NCBI GenBank assembly: GCA_028281925.1
Contig: JANQIX010000049.1
Location: forward strand, 124,001 to 188,000
Length of the DNA stretch: 64,000 nucleotides
Direction of reading: 5' to 3'
DNA from: Alphaproteobacteria bacterium
GTDB lineage: Bacteria > Pseudomonadota > Alphaproteobacteria > DSM-16000 > Inquilinaceae
The translations under genes were made by a program, and so were the position numbers. The notes under the pieces were generated by a model that worked only from the letters and a program-made list of their open reading frames with translations, was not told the DNA's origin and searched no databases. The number at the start of each line of letters is the position of its first letter. Position 1 is the stretch's first letter. Of the stretch, positions 9,944-21,290 are shown piece by piece.

Positions 9944-11338
9944 TCAGAAGTGGATGGCGCGTCCGTAGGCGTCAAGGACGCTCTCGTGCATCATTTCCGA
10001 CAGCGTGGGATGCGGGAAGATGGTGTGCATCAGCTCCGCCTCCGTCGTCTCCAGCGACCGGGCGATGCCGTAGCCCTGGATCAGCTCCGTTACCTCCGCC
10101 CCGATCATATGGGCGCCCAGGAGTTCGCCCGTCTTGGCGTCGAACACCGTCTTGACCATGCCGTCCGGCTCGCCGAGCGCTATGGCCTTGCCGTTGCCGA
10201 TATTGGGGAATTTGCCGACCCGCACCTCGTGCCCCAGCTCCTTCGCCCTGGCTTCGGTCAAGCCGACGCTCGCGACCTGGGGCATGCAATAGGTGCACCC
10301 GGGGACGTTGCTCGTATCCAGCGGATGGACGTCGGGCAGGCCCGCGAGCCGCTCCACGCAGATGACGCCTTCGTGGCTTGCCTTGTGCGCCAGCCAGGGC
10401 GGGCCGACCACGTCGCCGATGGCATAGACGCCGGACTCCGCCGTCGCCAGCCATTCGTTGACCACGATATGCCCCCGGTCGACCTGAACCTTGGTCGTCT
10501 CGAGGCCGATATCTTCAGTATTGCCGACGATGCCGATTGCCAGAATGACCCGGTCGACCGTCAGCTCCGTCTTCTTGCCGTCGGCCCCTGCGATCGTCGC
10601 CTTCACGTTGGTGGCTGAGGTCTGCAGCCCTTCCACCTTCGCGCCGGTATGGATCTTCATGCCCTGCTTTTCGAAGGCCTTGCGGGCAAAGGCTGAGATG
10701 TCTTCATCCTCCACGGGAAGCACGCGGTCGAGGATCTCCACGACCGTCACCTCGGCCCCCATGTTGCGGTAGAAGCTGGCGAATTCGATGCCGATGGCGC
10801 CGGATCCGACGACCAGCAGCGACTTCGGCATGGCCTCGGGAACCATGGCTTCCTTGTAGGTCCAGATCAGCTTCCCATCCGGTTCCAGCCCAGGCAGAGA
10901 CCGCGCCCGCGCCCCGGTGGCGATGATGATGTGCTTGGCCGACAGCGTCTGACCGCCCGGCGACACGTCGACCCGTCCAGCGCCATTGAGGCGTCCATGG
11001 CCGTCGATCACCGTGACCTTGTTCTTCTTCAACAGGTGCTTCACGCCGGCGGAAAGCTGGCCGGCCACGGCACGCGACCGCTTTATGACCTTGCCGAAAT
11101 CGAAGCTGATGTCCTTGGCGGAAAAGCCGAACTGATCGAGGTTGTGAAGCAGGTGGCTGATTTCCGAAGACCGCAGCAGCGCCTTGGTCGGGATACAGCC
11201 CCAGTTGAGACAGATCCCGCCCAGATGCTCGCGTTCGACCACGGCGGTTTTCATGCCGAGCTGGGCAGCGCGGATGGCGGCCACATAGCCGCCCGGTCCG
11301 GAGCCCACGACGATCAGGTCGAAGCTGGTCTCGGCCAT
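9944..11338 (-). CDS. lpdA: Dihydrolipoyl dehydrogenase (E3)
   Basis: Flavoprotein that reoxidises dihydrolipoyl groups of the 2-oxoacid dehydrogenase complexes, reducing NAD+. The 464-residue protein has the FAD-binding GSGPGGYVAAI, the redox disulphide C43/C48 in GICLNWGCIPTK, the NAD-binding VVGSGAIGIEFASF and the C-terminal HPTLSE with the active-site base. The ATG at 11338 with AAGGAA 7 bases upstream is preferred over the GTG one codon before. It is the last of the pdhA-pdhB-pdhC-lpdA series and is followed by lipA. Confidence 0.97.
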   Translation of the reverse strand: MAETSFDLIVVGSGPGGYVAAIRAAQLGMKTAVVEREHLGGICLNWGCIPTKALLRSSEISHLLHNLDQFGFSAKDISFDFGKVIKRSRAVAGQLSAGVKHLLKKNKVTVIDGHGRLNGAGRVDVSPGGQTLSAKHIIIATGARARSLPGLEPDGKLIWTYKEAMVPEAMPKSLLVVGSGAIGIEFASFYRNMGAEVTVVEILDRVLPVEDEDISAFARKAFEKQGMKIHTGAKVEGLQTSATNVKATIAGADGKKTELTVDRVILAIGIVGNTEDIGLETTKVQVDRGHIVVNEWLATAESGVYAIGDVVGPPWLAHKASHEGVICVERLAGLPDVHPLDTSNVPGCTYCMPQVASVGLTEARAKELGHEVRVGKFPNIGNGKAIALGEPDGMVKTVFDAKTGELLGAHMIGAEVTELIQGYGIARSLETTEAELMHTIFPHPTLSEMMHESVLDAYGRAIHF

Positions 11339-11367
11339 CACAAGGTTCCTTGACTGTTGGACTGGAT

Positions 11368-11384
11368 GCCGGCCGGTGGCCGGC
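11368..11384 (-). terminator. Hairpin directly after the pdhC stop codon
   Basis: GCCGGCC-GGT-GGCCGGC forms a perfect 7-bp stem with a 3-base loop, starting at the base after the pdhC TAG. There is no U-run, so it is more likely an mRNA-stabilising or attenuating hairpin between pdhC and lpdA than a full terminator. Confidence 0.4.
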
Positions 11385-12707
11385 CTAGAGCATCATCGTC
11401 AGCGGATCTTCGACGATGCGCTTGAACGCCTTCAGGAACTGGGCCCCGACGGCACCGTCGACCGAGCGATGGTCGACGGCCAGCGTGCAGCTCATCACCG
11501 TCGCGACGCCAAGCGCACCATCCTTGACGATAGGCCGCTGTTCGCCCGCGCCAACCGCCAGGATGCAGCTCTGGGGCGGATTGATGATGGCGCCGAAATG
11601 CTGGACGCCGAACATGCCGAGGTTGGAAATGGTGAAGCCGCCGCCCTGGTATTCCTCCGGCTTCAACTCCCCTTGGCGCGCCCGCGCTGCAAGGTCCTTC
11701 ATCTCAGTCGCGATCGTTGCCAGCCCCTTGGTATCGGCATCCCGGATGATCGGCGTGATCAGCCCACCGTCGGTGGCAACGGCAACCGACACATCGACCC
11801 GGTCATAGAGCAGAATCGCATCGTCGGTCCATGACGAGTTACACTCAGGCACCTTACGAAGAGTGCGCGCTACAGCTTTGATAATCCAGTCATTCACCGA
11901 GACGCTGATGTCACCGGCGCGCTGGTTCAGGTCCTTGCGAAGCTGCAGCAGCCGGTCGATCTCGCACTCCACCGTCAGATAGAAATGCGGCACCGTCTGC
12001 TTCGATTCCGCCAGCCGCCGCGCCACGGTCTTGCGGGCCGTGCTGTTCTTGACGGCCTGATAAGACATGCCCAGCGCATCGGCATAGGCCCGCGCATCCA
12101 TGCCGGCCGCCGGCGCCGGCCTGGGCGCCGCAGCCGCTGGGGCTTCCGCTTTCACCGGTGCCGGGGCTGCTGCTGCGGGCGCCGCTTTGCCGGTGCCGGC
12201 TGCGATGGCCGCCTCAATGTCAGCCTTAACGATCCGGCCATGCGGCCCTGAGCCTTGGATCAGGGAGAGATCCAGCCCCTTCTCTTTGGCCAAGCGCCGC
12301 GCAAGCGGGCTTGCGAAGACCCGGCCCGCCGCTGGCGCTGCGGACGGCTGGGCGGTCGGCGCTGCCTGAGGCGCGGAGGTCGGTGTCGGCGCCTCGGCGG
12401 CCGCCGCCGGGGCCGGTGCCGGAGCAGCGCCAGGGGCGTATCCATCCAGCAGCGTGGCGTCCTCACCGTCGCCGAGCATCACCGCAATCGGCGTGTTCAC
12501 GGCGACACCTTCCGTTCCGGCCGGCACCAGGATCTTGCCTAGGATGCCTTCGTCCACCGCCTCGACTTCCATCGTCGCCTTGTCGGTCTCGATCTCGGCG
12601 ATGACGTCGCCTGAGGTCACCTCATCGCCTTCGGCCTTCAGCCAGTTGGCGAGCGTGCCCTCCGTCATCGTCGGTGACAGGGCCGGCATCAGAACTTCGA
12701 TCGGCAT
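11385..12707 (-). CDS. pdhC: Pyruvate dehydrogenase E2, dihydrolipoamide acetyltransferase
   Basis: Core of the pyruvate dehydrogenase complex; transfers the acetyl group from lipoyl-lysine to CoA. The 440-residue protein has one lipoyl domain (1-80, lipoyl Lys43 in ETDKATME), an Ala/Pro-rich hinge, a peripheral subunit-binding domain ([13 protein letters not shown], near 130-165), a second Ala/Pro linker and the catalytic domain ending with HRSVDG, whose His and Asp are catalytic. The size and single lipoyl domain are typical of alphaproteobacteria. It lies between pdhB and lpdA, flanked by hairpins on both sides. Confidence 0.96.
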   Translation of the reverse strand: MPIEVLMPALSPTMTEGTLANWLKAEGDEVTSGDVIAEIETDKATMEVEAVDEGILGKILVPAGTEGVAVNTPIAVMLGDGEDATLLDGYAPGAAPAPAPAAAAEAPTPTSAPQAAPTAQPSAAPAAGRVFASPLARRLAKEKGLDLSLIQGSGPHGRIVKADIEAAIAAGTGKAAPAAAAPAPVKAEAPAAAAPRPAPAAGMDARAYADALGMSYQAVKNSTARKTVARRLAESKQTVPHFYLTVECEIDRLLQLRKDLNQRAGDISVSVNDWIIKAVARTLRKVPECNSSWTDDAILLYDRVDVSVAVATDGGLITPIIRDADTKGLATIATEMKDLAARARQGELKPEEYQGGGFTISNLGMFGVQHFGAIINPPQSCILAVGAGEQRPIVKDGALGVATVMSCTLAVDHRSVDGAVGAQFLKAFKRIVEDPLTMML

Positions 12708-12763
12708 TGGCTCATTCCCCGAAAGACACGGCCTGACGCCCCGTTTGCGGCGCCGCCGATTGC

Positions 12764-12788
12764 CCGGACCTACGCCCGGGAGGTCCGG
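12764..12788 (-). terminator. Hairpin between pdhB and pdhC
   Basis: CCGGACCT (12764-12771) and AGGTCCGG (12781-12788) are a perfect 8-bp inverted repeat with a 9-base loop, starting 3 bases after the pdhB stop. No U-run follows. It may tune expression of pdhC relative to pdhB or protect the upstream message. Confidence 0.4.
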
Positions 12789-12791
12789 TGG

Positions 12792-14189
12792 TCAGGTGCG
12801 GTAGCAGGCAGCCTTGGCGGCATCGACGATGTTCTGCGCCTGTGGCAGGGCAAGCTGTTCCAGGTTCGCGGCATAAGGCATGGGCACGTCGGCGGCGCAG
12901 ACCCGCATTACCGGCGCATCCAGGTGGTCAAAGGCGTGCTCCATCATCAATGCCGCCAACTCACTGCCGATGCCCGCGAAGGCCCATCCCTCTTCCGCGC
13001 TGACCAGCCGGTTGGTCTTCTGAACCGACGCGACGACCGTTTCCACATCCAGCGGCCTGACCGACCGCAGGTCGATGACCTCGGCCTCGATGCCCTCCGC
13101 CGCAAGCGTCTCCGCAGCGTCCAACGCCTTGCCGACCATGATCGAAAGCGCCGTTATCGTCACGTCGCTGCCCGGCCGTACGATTTTTGCCCGGCCGACC
13201 GGCACGATGAATTCCGGATCTTCAGGGACGTCGAAACTGTGGCCGTAGAGAATCTCGTTCTCCAGGAAGATCACCGGGTTGGGATCACGAATGGCGGACT
13301 TCATCAAGCCCTTCGCGTCGGCCGCCGACCAGGGGGCGACAACCTTCAGCCCGGGAATGTGCCCGTACCAGCTCGCATAGTCCTGGCTGTGCTGTGCTGC
13401 CACCCGCGAGGCGGCGCCATTGGGGCCACGGAAGACGATGGGGCAGCCCATCTGTCCGCCCGACATGTAGAGCGTCTTGGCGGCACTGTTGATGAGATGG
13501 TCGATCGCCTGCATGGCGAAGTTGAACGTCATGAATTCCACGATCGGGCGCAGCCCGCCGAAGGCCGCCCCGACGCCAAGGCCGGCAAACCCATGCTCGG
13601 TGATCGGCGTATCGATCACGCGCTGCGGTCCGAATTCATCGAGCAGACCTTGGCTGACCTTATAGGCGCCCTGGTACTCCGCCACCTCCTCACCCATGAG
13701 GAAGACGGTCGGATCGCGGCGCATCTCTTCCGCCATCGCGTCGCGCAGGGCTTCGCGCACCGTCACACGCTGGGTGCGCTCGAAGAACTTGTCCTCTTCA
13801 GCCGTCGAAGGGGCGGACACTGCGGGCGGGGGGGCGGACGCCACTGGAGGTGCCTTCGCCTGCTGAGCCGCGGGTTGCGGCGCGGCCGGCGCCGCACCAT
13901 TGCCGGATCCGGCGGCCGGGGCGGCATCCAGAGCGCTGGCATCTTCGCCATCTGCCAGCAGCATGGCGATCGCCGTGTTGACCGCCACAGCCTCGGTCCC
14001 CTCGGCGACAAGGATCCGCCCGAGGATACCCTCGTCGACGGCCTCCACCTCCATCGTCGCCTTGTCGGTCTCGATCTCGGCGATCACATCGCCGGACGAC
14101 ACGCTGTCGCCTTCCTGCTTAAGCCACTTGGCCAGCGTCCCCTCCGTCATGGTGGGGGAAAGTGCGGGCATGAGGATTTCAATCGGCAT
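12792..14189 (-). CDS. pdhB: Pyruvate dehydrogenase E1 beta subunit with N-terminal lipoyl domain
   Basis: Beta subunit of the thiamine-diphosphate E1 component. The 465-residue protein is longer than a plain E1-beta (~330) because residues 1-80 form a lipoyl domain with Lys43 in ETDKATME, followed by an Ala/Pro linker to about residue 130. The E1-beta body then shows [31 protein letters not shown] and [18 protein letters not shown]. The lipoyl part is almost a copy of that in pdhC. Such lipoylated E1-beta is known in alphaproteobacteria. An AGGGAAG Shine-Dalgarno sequence supports the ATG. It sits 72 bases after pdhA. Confidence 0.96.
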   Translation of the reverse strand: MPIEILMPALSPTMTEGTLAKWLKQEGDSVSSGDVIAEIETDKATMEVEAVDEGILGRILVAEGTEAVAVNTAIAMLLADGEDASALDAAPAAGSGNGAAPAAPQPAAQQAKAPPVASAPPPAVSAPSTAEEDKFFERTQRVTVREALRDAMAEEMRRDPTVFLMGEEVAEYQGAYKVSQGLLDEFGPQRVIDTPITEHGFAGLGVGAAFGGLRPIVEFMTFNFAMQAIDHLINSAAKTLYMSGGQMGCPIVFRGPNGAASRVAAQHSQDYASWYGHIPGLKVVAPWSAADAKGLMKSAIRDPNPVIFLENEILYGHSFDVPEDPEFIVPVGRAKIVRPGSDVTITALSIMVGKALDAAETLAAEGIEAEVIDLRSVRPLDVETVVASVQKTNRLVSAEEGWAFAGIGSELAALMMEHAFDHLDAPVMRVCAADVPMPYAANLEQLALPQAQNIVDAAKAACYRT

Positions 14190-14261
14190 TGGTGTCTTCC
14201 CTAGGCCCCGGCTGATCCGCTTCGTGTTGCCGTCAACATGCGCCTGCCGGCCGCCATGGCG

Positions 14262-15278
14262 CTACGCATCGACAAGAACGTCGGTCCAAAGCTCCGAAAC
14301 GTCCGGCTCAGGACTCTGCTGGGCGAACTCCGCGGCATCGTTCACGATGCTGCGGATATCCCGGTCGACGTCCTTCAGATCGTCCTCCGTCGTCATCCCG
14401 CCTTCCAGCAGTATGGCCTTCAGGCCTTCGATCGGGTCCTGCGTCTGGCGCACGCCGGACACTTCCTCTTTGGTCCGGTACTTCGCCGGGTCCGACATGG
14501 AATGGCCGCGATATCGGTAGGTCATCATCTCCAGGATGGACGGGCCTTCGCCGGCGCGCGCGCGCGCGATCGCCGCTTCGCCGGCCTGGCGCACCTCCTG
14601 CACCTTCATGCCGTCGACCTTGGTGCCCGGAATACCGTAGGCGGTGCCGCGCTCATGCAAGTCGGGATTGGCAGAGGCGCGTTCGACGGATGTGCCCATG
14701 CCGTACTTGTTGTTCTCGATCACATAGACCACCGGCAGATCCCACAGAGCCGCCATGTTGAAGCTCTCGTAGACCTGGCCCTGGTTGACCGCGCCGTCCC
14801 CCATATAGCAGATGCAGACGCCGCCATCCTTGCTGTACTTGTGGGCGAAGGCGAGCCCCGAGCCGAGCGGCACCTGCGCGCCGACGATGCCGTGGCCGCC
14901 GAAGAATTTCTTCTCGCGGCTGAACATGTGCATCGAGCCGCCCTTGCCCTTGGAATAGCCGCCCCGCCGGCCCGTCAGCTCCGCCATCACGCCGCGCGCT
15001 TCCATGCCGCAAGCGAGCATATGGCCGTGGTCCCGATAGCCCGTAATCACTGTATCGCCGGGCTGCTGGGCCGCCTGCATGCCGACCACCACGGCCTCCT
15101 GCCCGATATAGAGATGGCAGAAGCCGCCGATCAGACCCATTCCATAAAGCTGGCCAGCCTTTTCTTCGAACCGGCGGATCAACAGCATGCTGCGATAGTA
15201 TTCGAGCAGCTGTTCCTTCGACGCCTCGGGCTGTTCGGCGACAGTTTCCTTGTCGCCGCGGCTCTTCGCTCTCGCCAC
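14262..15278 (-). CDS. pdhA: Pyruvate dehydrogenase E1 alpha subunit
   Basis: Thiamine-diphosphate-binding subunit that decarboxylates pyruvate. The 338-residue protein has the TPP motif starting GDGAVNQG and ending ENNKYGMG, the GHGIVGAQVPLGSGLA segment and the phosphorylation-loop-like YRYRGHSMSDPAKYRT. The GTG start has GGAGG 6 bases upstream. It is the first pdh gene; a 160-base gap separates it from the ftsB-like gene and probably holds the pdh promoter, although I could not pick a convincing pair of boxes (TTGCAA at 15406-15411 is the best -35 candidate). Confidence 0.96.
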   Translation of the reverse strand: MARAKSRGDKETVAEQPEASKEQLLEYYRSMLLIRRFEEKAGQLYGMGLIGGFCHLYIGQEAVVVGMQAAQQPGDTVITGYRDHGHMLACGMEARGVMAELTGRRGGYSKGKGGSMHMFSREKKFFGGHGIVGAQVPLGSGLAFAHKYSKDGGVCICYMGDGAVNQGQVYESFNMAALWDLPVVYVIENNKYGMGTSVERASANPDLHERGTAYGIPGTKVDGMKVQEVRQAGEAAIARARAGEGPSILEMMTYRYRGHSMSDPAKYRTKEEVSGVRQTQDPIEGLKAILLEGGMTTEDDLKDVDRDIRSIVNDAAEFAQQSPEPDVSELWTDVLVDA

Positions 15279-15438
15279 GGTGTCCTCCCCGCCGGTATCG
15301 AACTATCAGCCAGCCTGTCCGTCCGCCAATCCATCAGGATGGGGTTTGAAGGGCGGTGCGGCCGGCGCAACGAATTTAGTTACAGCTAACGCGCCGTGCG
15401 GGCCATTGCAAGGTACGCCGAAGCGAAATCCTTCGACG

Positions 15439-15756
15439 TCAATCTTCAGCGAAGGGAATGACCAGATCGTTGGGATGCGCCAGGTTCAGCATCACCCGAG
15501 AGCGTTCGTCCAACAGATCAAGATCAAGCTGGCGCGGGTTCAGTCGGTCCGCCTGGGCCTCAAGCCGCTCACGCTCGACACGCAAAGCCGCAAGCGCGCT
15601 CCGCCCCTCTTCCACCTCGCCCAAAAGCCGATCGCGCGCGATCAGTCCGTGGTTGCCCTGGACCATATGGAAGATGAAGTATCCAATCAGAAAAATAGCG
15701 AGTGCCGGGCCGAAGAAGGTCCGGAATCGCCGTCTCATGAAGTGGTTCATTCGCAT
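15439..15756 (-). CDS. ftsB: Septum formation initiator family protein (FtsB/DivIC-like)
   Basis: Small bitopic cell-division protein, expected in the FtsB-FtsL-FtsQ complex. From the chosen ATG it has about 105 residues: a basic N-terminus (RRRFRTFF), one membrane span (GPALAIFLIGYFIFHMV), then a periplasmic coiled coil (about residues 40-85) ending in a short Asn/Asp-rich tail. The frame is open to 15867, but the extra N-terminal part is Gly/Pro-rich and overlaps the eno terminator hairpin, so it is discarded. ATG codons at 15756 and 15750 are both possible. The position after eno and before pdhA is typical. Confidence 0.82.
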   Translation of the reverse strand: MRMNHFMRRRFRTFFGPALAIFLIGYFIFHMVQGNHGLIARDRLLGEVEEGRSALAALRVERERLEAQADRLNPRQLDLDLLDERSRVMLNLAHPNDLVIPFAED

Positions 15757-15826
15757 GGACCGGACTGAATCACGCCCGGCCGGCCCGGTCAATTGCTTTC
15801 CGCGGCCTGGACTCTTTGCAGCAAGA

Positions 15827-15857
15827 CTGCCGCCGGGCCCATCCGGCCCGGCGGCAG
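15827..15857 (-). terminator. Strong hairpin after eno
   Basis: CTGCCGCCGGGCC and GGCCCGGCGGCAG form a perfect 13-bp stem with a 5-base loop, 10 bases after the eno stop. The downstream tract on the minus strand is TCTTGCTGC, only modestly U-rich, so termination may be partial. Confidence 0.6.
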
Positions 15858-15867
15858 CCCCATGCAA

Positions 15868-17157
<1,290 letters not shown>

Positions 17158-17341
17158 CTAGGATGCGGATGTCTCGTCTGTTTGGCTTTGGACACTTCGA
17201 CGGCAGGGGACGGCGAAGCGTCGCGGACTATAGACGAGCGTGCGCACGTTCGGCTACCGGCAAGCGGCCACCATCGCGCTATCCACGGTTGCCGCACCGG
17301 CCCCGGCCCTGAGTGCCGGCTGGGCCGGCGATCCGGATCCC

Positions 17342-18187
17342 CTAATCCTCGTGAGTTTGGCTCTTCGCGAGCCGATCGAACGCGACCAGCGTCTCCAGCA
17401 GTGCCGGCATTCGGCTGAGCGGAACCATGTTCGGTCCATCGCTCGGGGCCGCATCGGGATCCTGGTGGGTTTCGATGAAGACGCCGGCCACGCCGACCGC
17501 CACAGCAGCACGCGCCAGCACAGGCACGAACTCGCGCTGCCCGCCGGAGGCCTGACCCAGCCCCCCCGGTTGCTGTACGGAATGGGTCGCGTCGAAGACG
17601 ACGGGAAAGCCGGTCGCGCTCAGAACCGGCAGGGAGCGCATGTCGCTGACCAGCGTATTGTAGCCGAAACTGGTGCCGCGTTCGGTCAGAACGACCTTGC
17701 CGTTGCCGGTCGAGGCCACCTTAGCCGCCACATTGGCCATGTCCCAAGGTGCGAGGAACTGGCCTTTCTTGACATTGACGGTGCGGCCCGTGTTCCCCGC
17801 GGCGAGCAGCAGGTCTGTCTGCCGGCAGAGGAATGCTGGGATCTGCAGCACATCGACGGCCTCGGCCACCGGCGCGCATTGCTGCTCGGTATGGATGTCG
17901 GTCAGCACGGGGCACCCATAGGTCTCCCGAACTTCGGCCAGGATCGGCAGGGCTTGGTCCAGGCCGATCCCGCGGGCGCTCTGCAGCGCTGTGCGATTGG
18001 CCTTGTCGAACGACGTCTTGTAGATCAGGCCCAGATCCAGCCGACGGCAGAGGGCGCTCAGCGCATCCGCCATCTCCAGGGCATGCTGGCGGCTCTCCAA
18101 CGCACAGGGGCCGGCGATCAGGACAAACGGCCGGTCATTGGCCAGCGTGACCGGCCCCACATCGACCGAACGCATTTCGGCTTGCAT
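17342..18187 (-). CDS. kdsA: 3-deoxy-8-phosphooctulonate synthase
   Basis: Condenses arabinose 5-phosphate with phosphoenolpyruvate to Kdo-8-phosphate for the lipopolysaccharide core. The protein has about 281 residues with [40 protein letters not shown] and [12 protein letters not shown]. The frame also offers a TTG at 18205, right after the pyrG stop, but an ATG at 18187 preceded by GGAAG with 6-base spacing is preferred. It lies directly downstream of pyrG, and eno, which makes its phosphoenolpyruvate substrate, is next. Confidence 0.95.
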   Translation of the reverse strand: MQAEMRSVDVGPVTLANDRPFVLIAGPCALESRQHALEMADALSALCRRLDLGLIYKTSFDKANRTALQSARGIGLDQALPILAEVRETYGCPVLTDIHTEQQCAPVAEAVDVLQIPAFLCRQTDLLLAAGNTGRTVNVKKGQFLAPWDMANVAAKVASTGNGKVVLTERGTSFGYNTLVSDMRSLPVLSATGFPVVFDATHSVQQPGGLGQASGGQREFVPVLARAAVAVGVAGVFIETHQDPDAAPSDGPNMVPLSRMPALLETLVAFDRLAKSQTHED

Positions 18188-18205
18188 CTGCAGCTTCCGT
18201 TCCAA

Positions 18206-19897
<1,692 letters not shown>

Positions 19898-19932
19898 TCA
19901 ACAACATTCGACGAGCCAAGAGTCCAATAATA

Positions 19933-20253
19933 TCAATCTGTATCCGGAACAACCGGAGATTCGGCTTCAGGCTGCTCTTCCACCTGCTCAGCCTGTTCGG
20001 GCACGATTTCGGAGGGTCCGCTGCGCTGGCTTGCGAGAATCGCCAGCGTCAGGCTGGTGGCGATGAAGCAGGCAGCGAGGATGGCCGTAGCCCGTGTCAG
20101 GATGTTGGCCGTCCCCCGGACCGACATGAACTGGCCCATTCCGCCGGAGCCGCCGCCCAGTCCCAGGCCGCCGCCCTCGCTGCGCTGAATCAGGATGATC
20201 CCGATCATCGCCAGGGCGATCAACAGGTGGACCACCAGTATGATTGTCTCCAC
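19933..20253 (-). CDS. secG: Protein-export membrane protein SecG
   Basis: Small accessory subunit of the SecYEG translocon. The 106-residue protein has two membrane spans (IILVVHLLIALAMIGIILI and ILTRATAILAACFIATSLTLAIL) separated by the family's Gly/Ser-rich loop GLGLGGGSGGMGQFMS, and an acidic Glu/Pro-rich tail of about 25 residues. The order tpiA-secG-pyrG is common in proteobacteria. Confidence 0.93.
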   Translation of the reverse strand: METIILVVHLLIALAMIGIILIQRSEGGGLGLGGGSGGMGQFMSVRGTANILTRATAILAACFIATSLTLAILASQRSGPSEIVPEQAEQVEEQPEAESPVVPDTD

Positions 20254-20357
20254 GACACACTCTCCCGGTCGGCACGGGCAGGTGGCCGCGACGCCGTTGC
20301 GACGCGGCTACCAGCACACCGGCTCCGAATTGGTTAGGCCGACCGCAATCACTCCTA

Positions 20358-21107
20358 TCAGGAACAGGCTTTGGCGATCGCCCAGAAATCATCCGCCTTA
20401 AGGCTGGCCCCACCTACCAGAGCGCCATCGACATTGGCAACCGACATAAGCTCTTCGGCATTGGAGGCCTTCACCGATCCGCCATAGAGGATCTGGACGT
20501 CGTCAGCATCCGCCAGCATGCGAGACAGTTCCGCACGCACATGGGCATGCACTTCGGCCACGTCATCCGCCGTCGGCGTCCGGCCGGTCCCGATGGCCCA
20601 CACCGGCTCATAGGCGATTACCGTATTCTCCGCCGACGACCCCTCGGGCACCGATCCGGCGATCTGGCGCGAGCAGACGGCAAGCGCCTGGCCCGCATCC
20701 CGCTCTGCCTCCGTCTCGCCGATGCAGATGATTGCCGTCATGCCGGCCTCGTGCACGGCCTTCGCCTTCTCCGAGACCAGGAGATCGATTTCACCGTGAT
20801 ACTGCCGGCGCTCGCTGTGCCCGACGATCACATGACTGCAGCCAAGATCGCCAAGCATGGGGGCGGCGACGTCGCCGGTGAAGGCACCCTTACGCTCGCG
20901 ATGGCAGTCCTGCCCGCCCAAGAGCACGCCGCTGCCGGCGATCGCCGCGCCCACGGCATCGATGATCTGCGCCGGCGGGCATACAAGCATATCGAACACG
21001 GGATCGGCCTCGCCGGAATAGCGTACGCCCAGATCCCGCGCCAGTGCGACACCGTCCGCCTTCAGACAGTTCATCTTCCAGTTACCGGCGATCAACTTTC
21101 GTGGCAT
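20358..21107 (-). CDS. tpiA: Triose-phosphate isomerase
   Basis: Interconverts dihydroxyacetone phosphate and glyceraldehyde 3-phosphate. The 249-residue protein begins RKLIAGNWKMN, which carries the active-site Asn and Lys, has the catalytic His in VGHSERRQYHGE and the catalytic Glu in AYEPVWAIGTG, and ends with the phosphate loop YGGSVKASNA and ALVGGASLKADDF. It heads the tpiA-secG-pyrG-kdsA-eno run and is divergent from the PpiD-like gene. Confidence 0.97.
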   Translation of the reverse strand: MPRKLIAGNWKMNCLKADGVALARDLGVRYSGEADPVFDMLVCPPAQIIDAVGAAIAGSGVLLGGQDCHRERKGAFTGDVAAPMLGDLGCSHVIVGHSERRQYHGEIDLLVSEKAKAVHEAGMTAIICIGETEAERDAGQALAVCSRQIAGSVPEGSSAENTVIAYEPVWAIGTGRTPTADDVAEVHAHVRAELSRMLADADDVQILYGGSVKASNAEELMSVANVDGALVGGASLKADDFWAIAKACS

Positions 21108-21211
21108 CGTTGTATTTCTCCCCGACCACGCACTGCCATCGTCCGATCTTCATAACAGAGCGATGGCGGTGCGACCAGCCGGCAGTGGCCCTGTCCTGCT
21201 CGGGGCCGTAC

Positions 21212-21240
21212 TTGTGGTCGGCGGGCGGCGTTTCTATCAT
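21212..21240 (+). promoter_or_regulatory. Promoter of the ppiD-trpE unit
   Basis: TTGTGG at 21212-21217 and TATCAT at 21235-21240 are separated by 17 bases, a good sigma-70-type match, 51 bases before the PpiD-like start. As trpE starts 8 bases after that gene ends, the same promoter probably serves trpE. Confidence 0.55.
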
Positions 21241-21290
21241 CCGCCCTCGTTCCAGCGCCGGAAACGGACGATAGAGGCAGCACCAGATCC

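Noticed and set aside
12924-14204. 426-codon plus-strand ORF opposite pdhB
   Set aside because: Shadow of pdhB; His/Arg/Gly-rich composition only.
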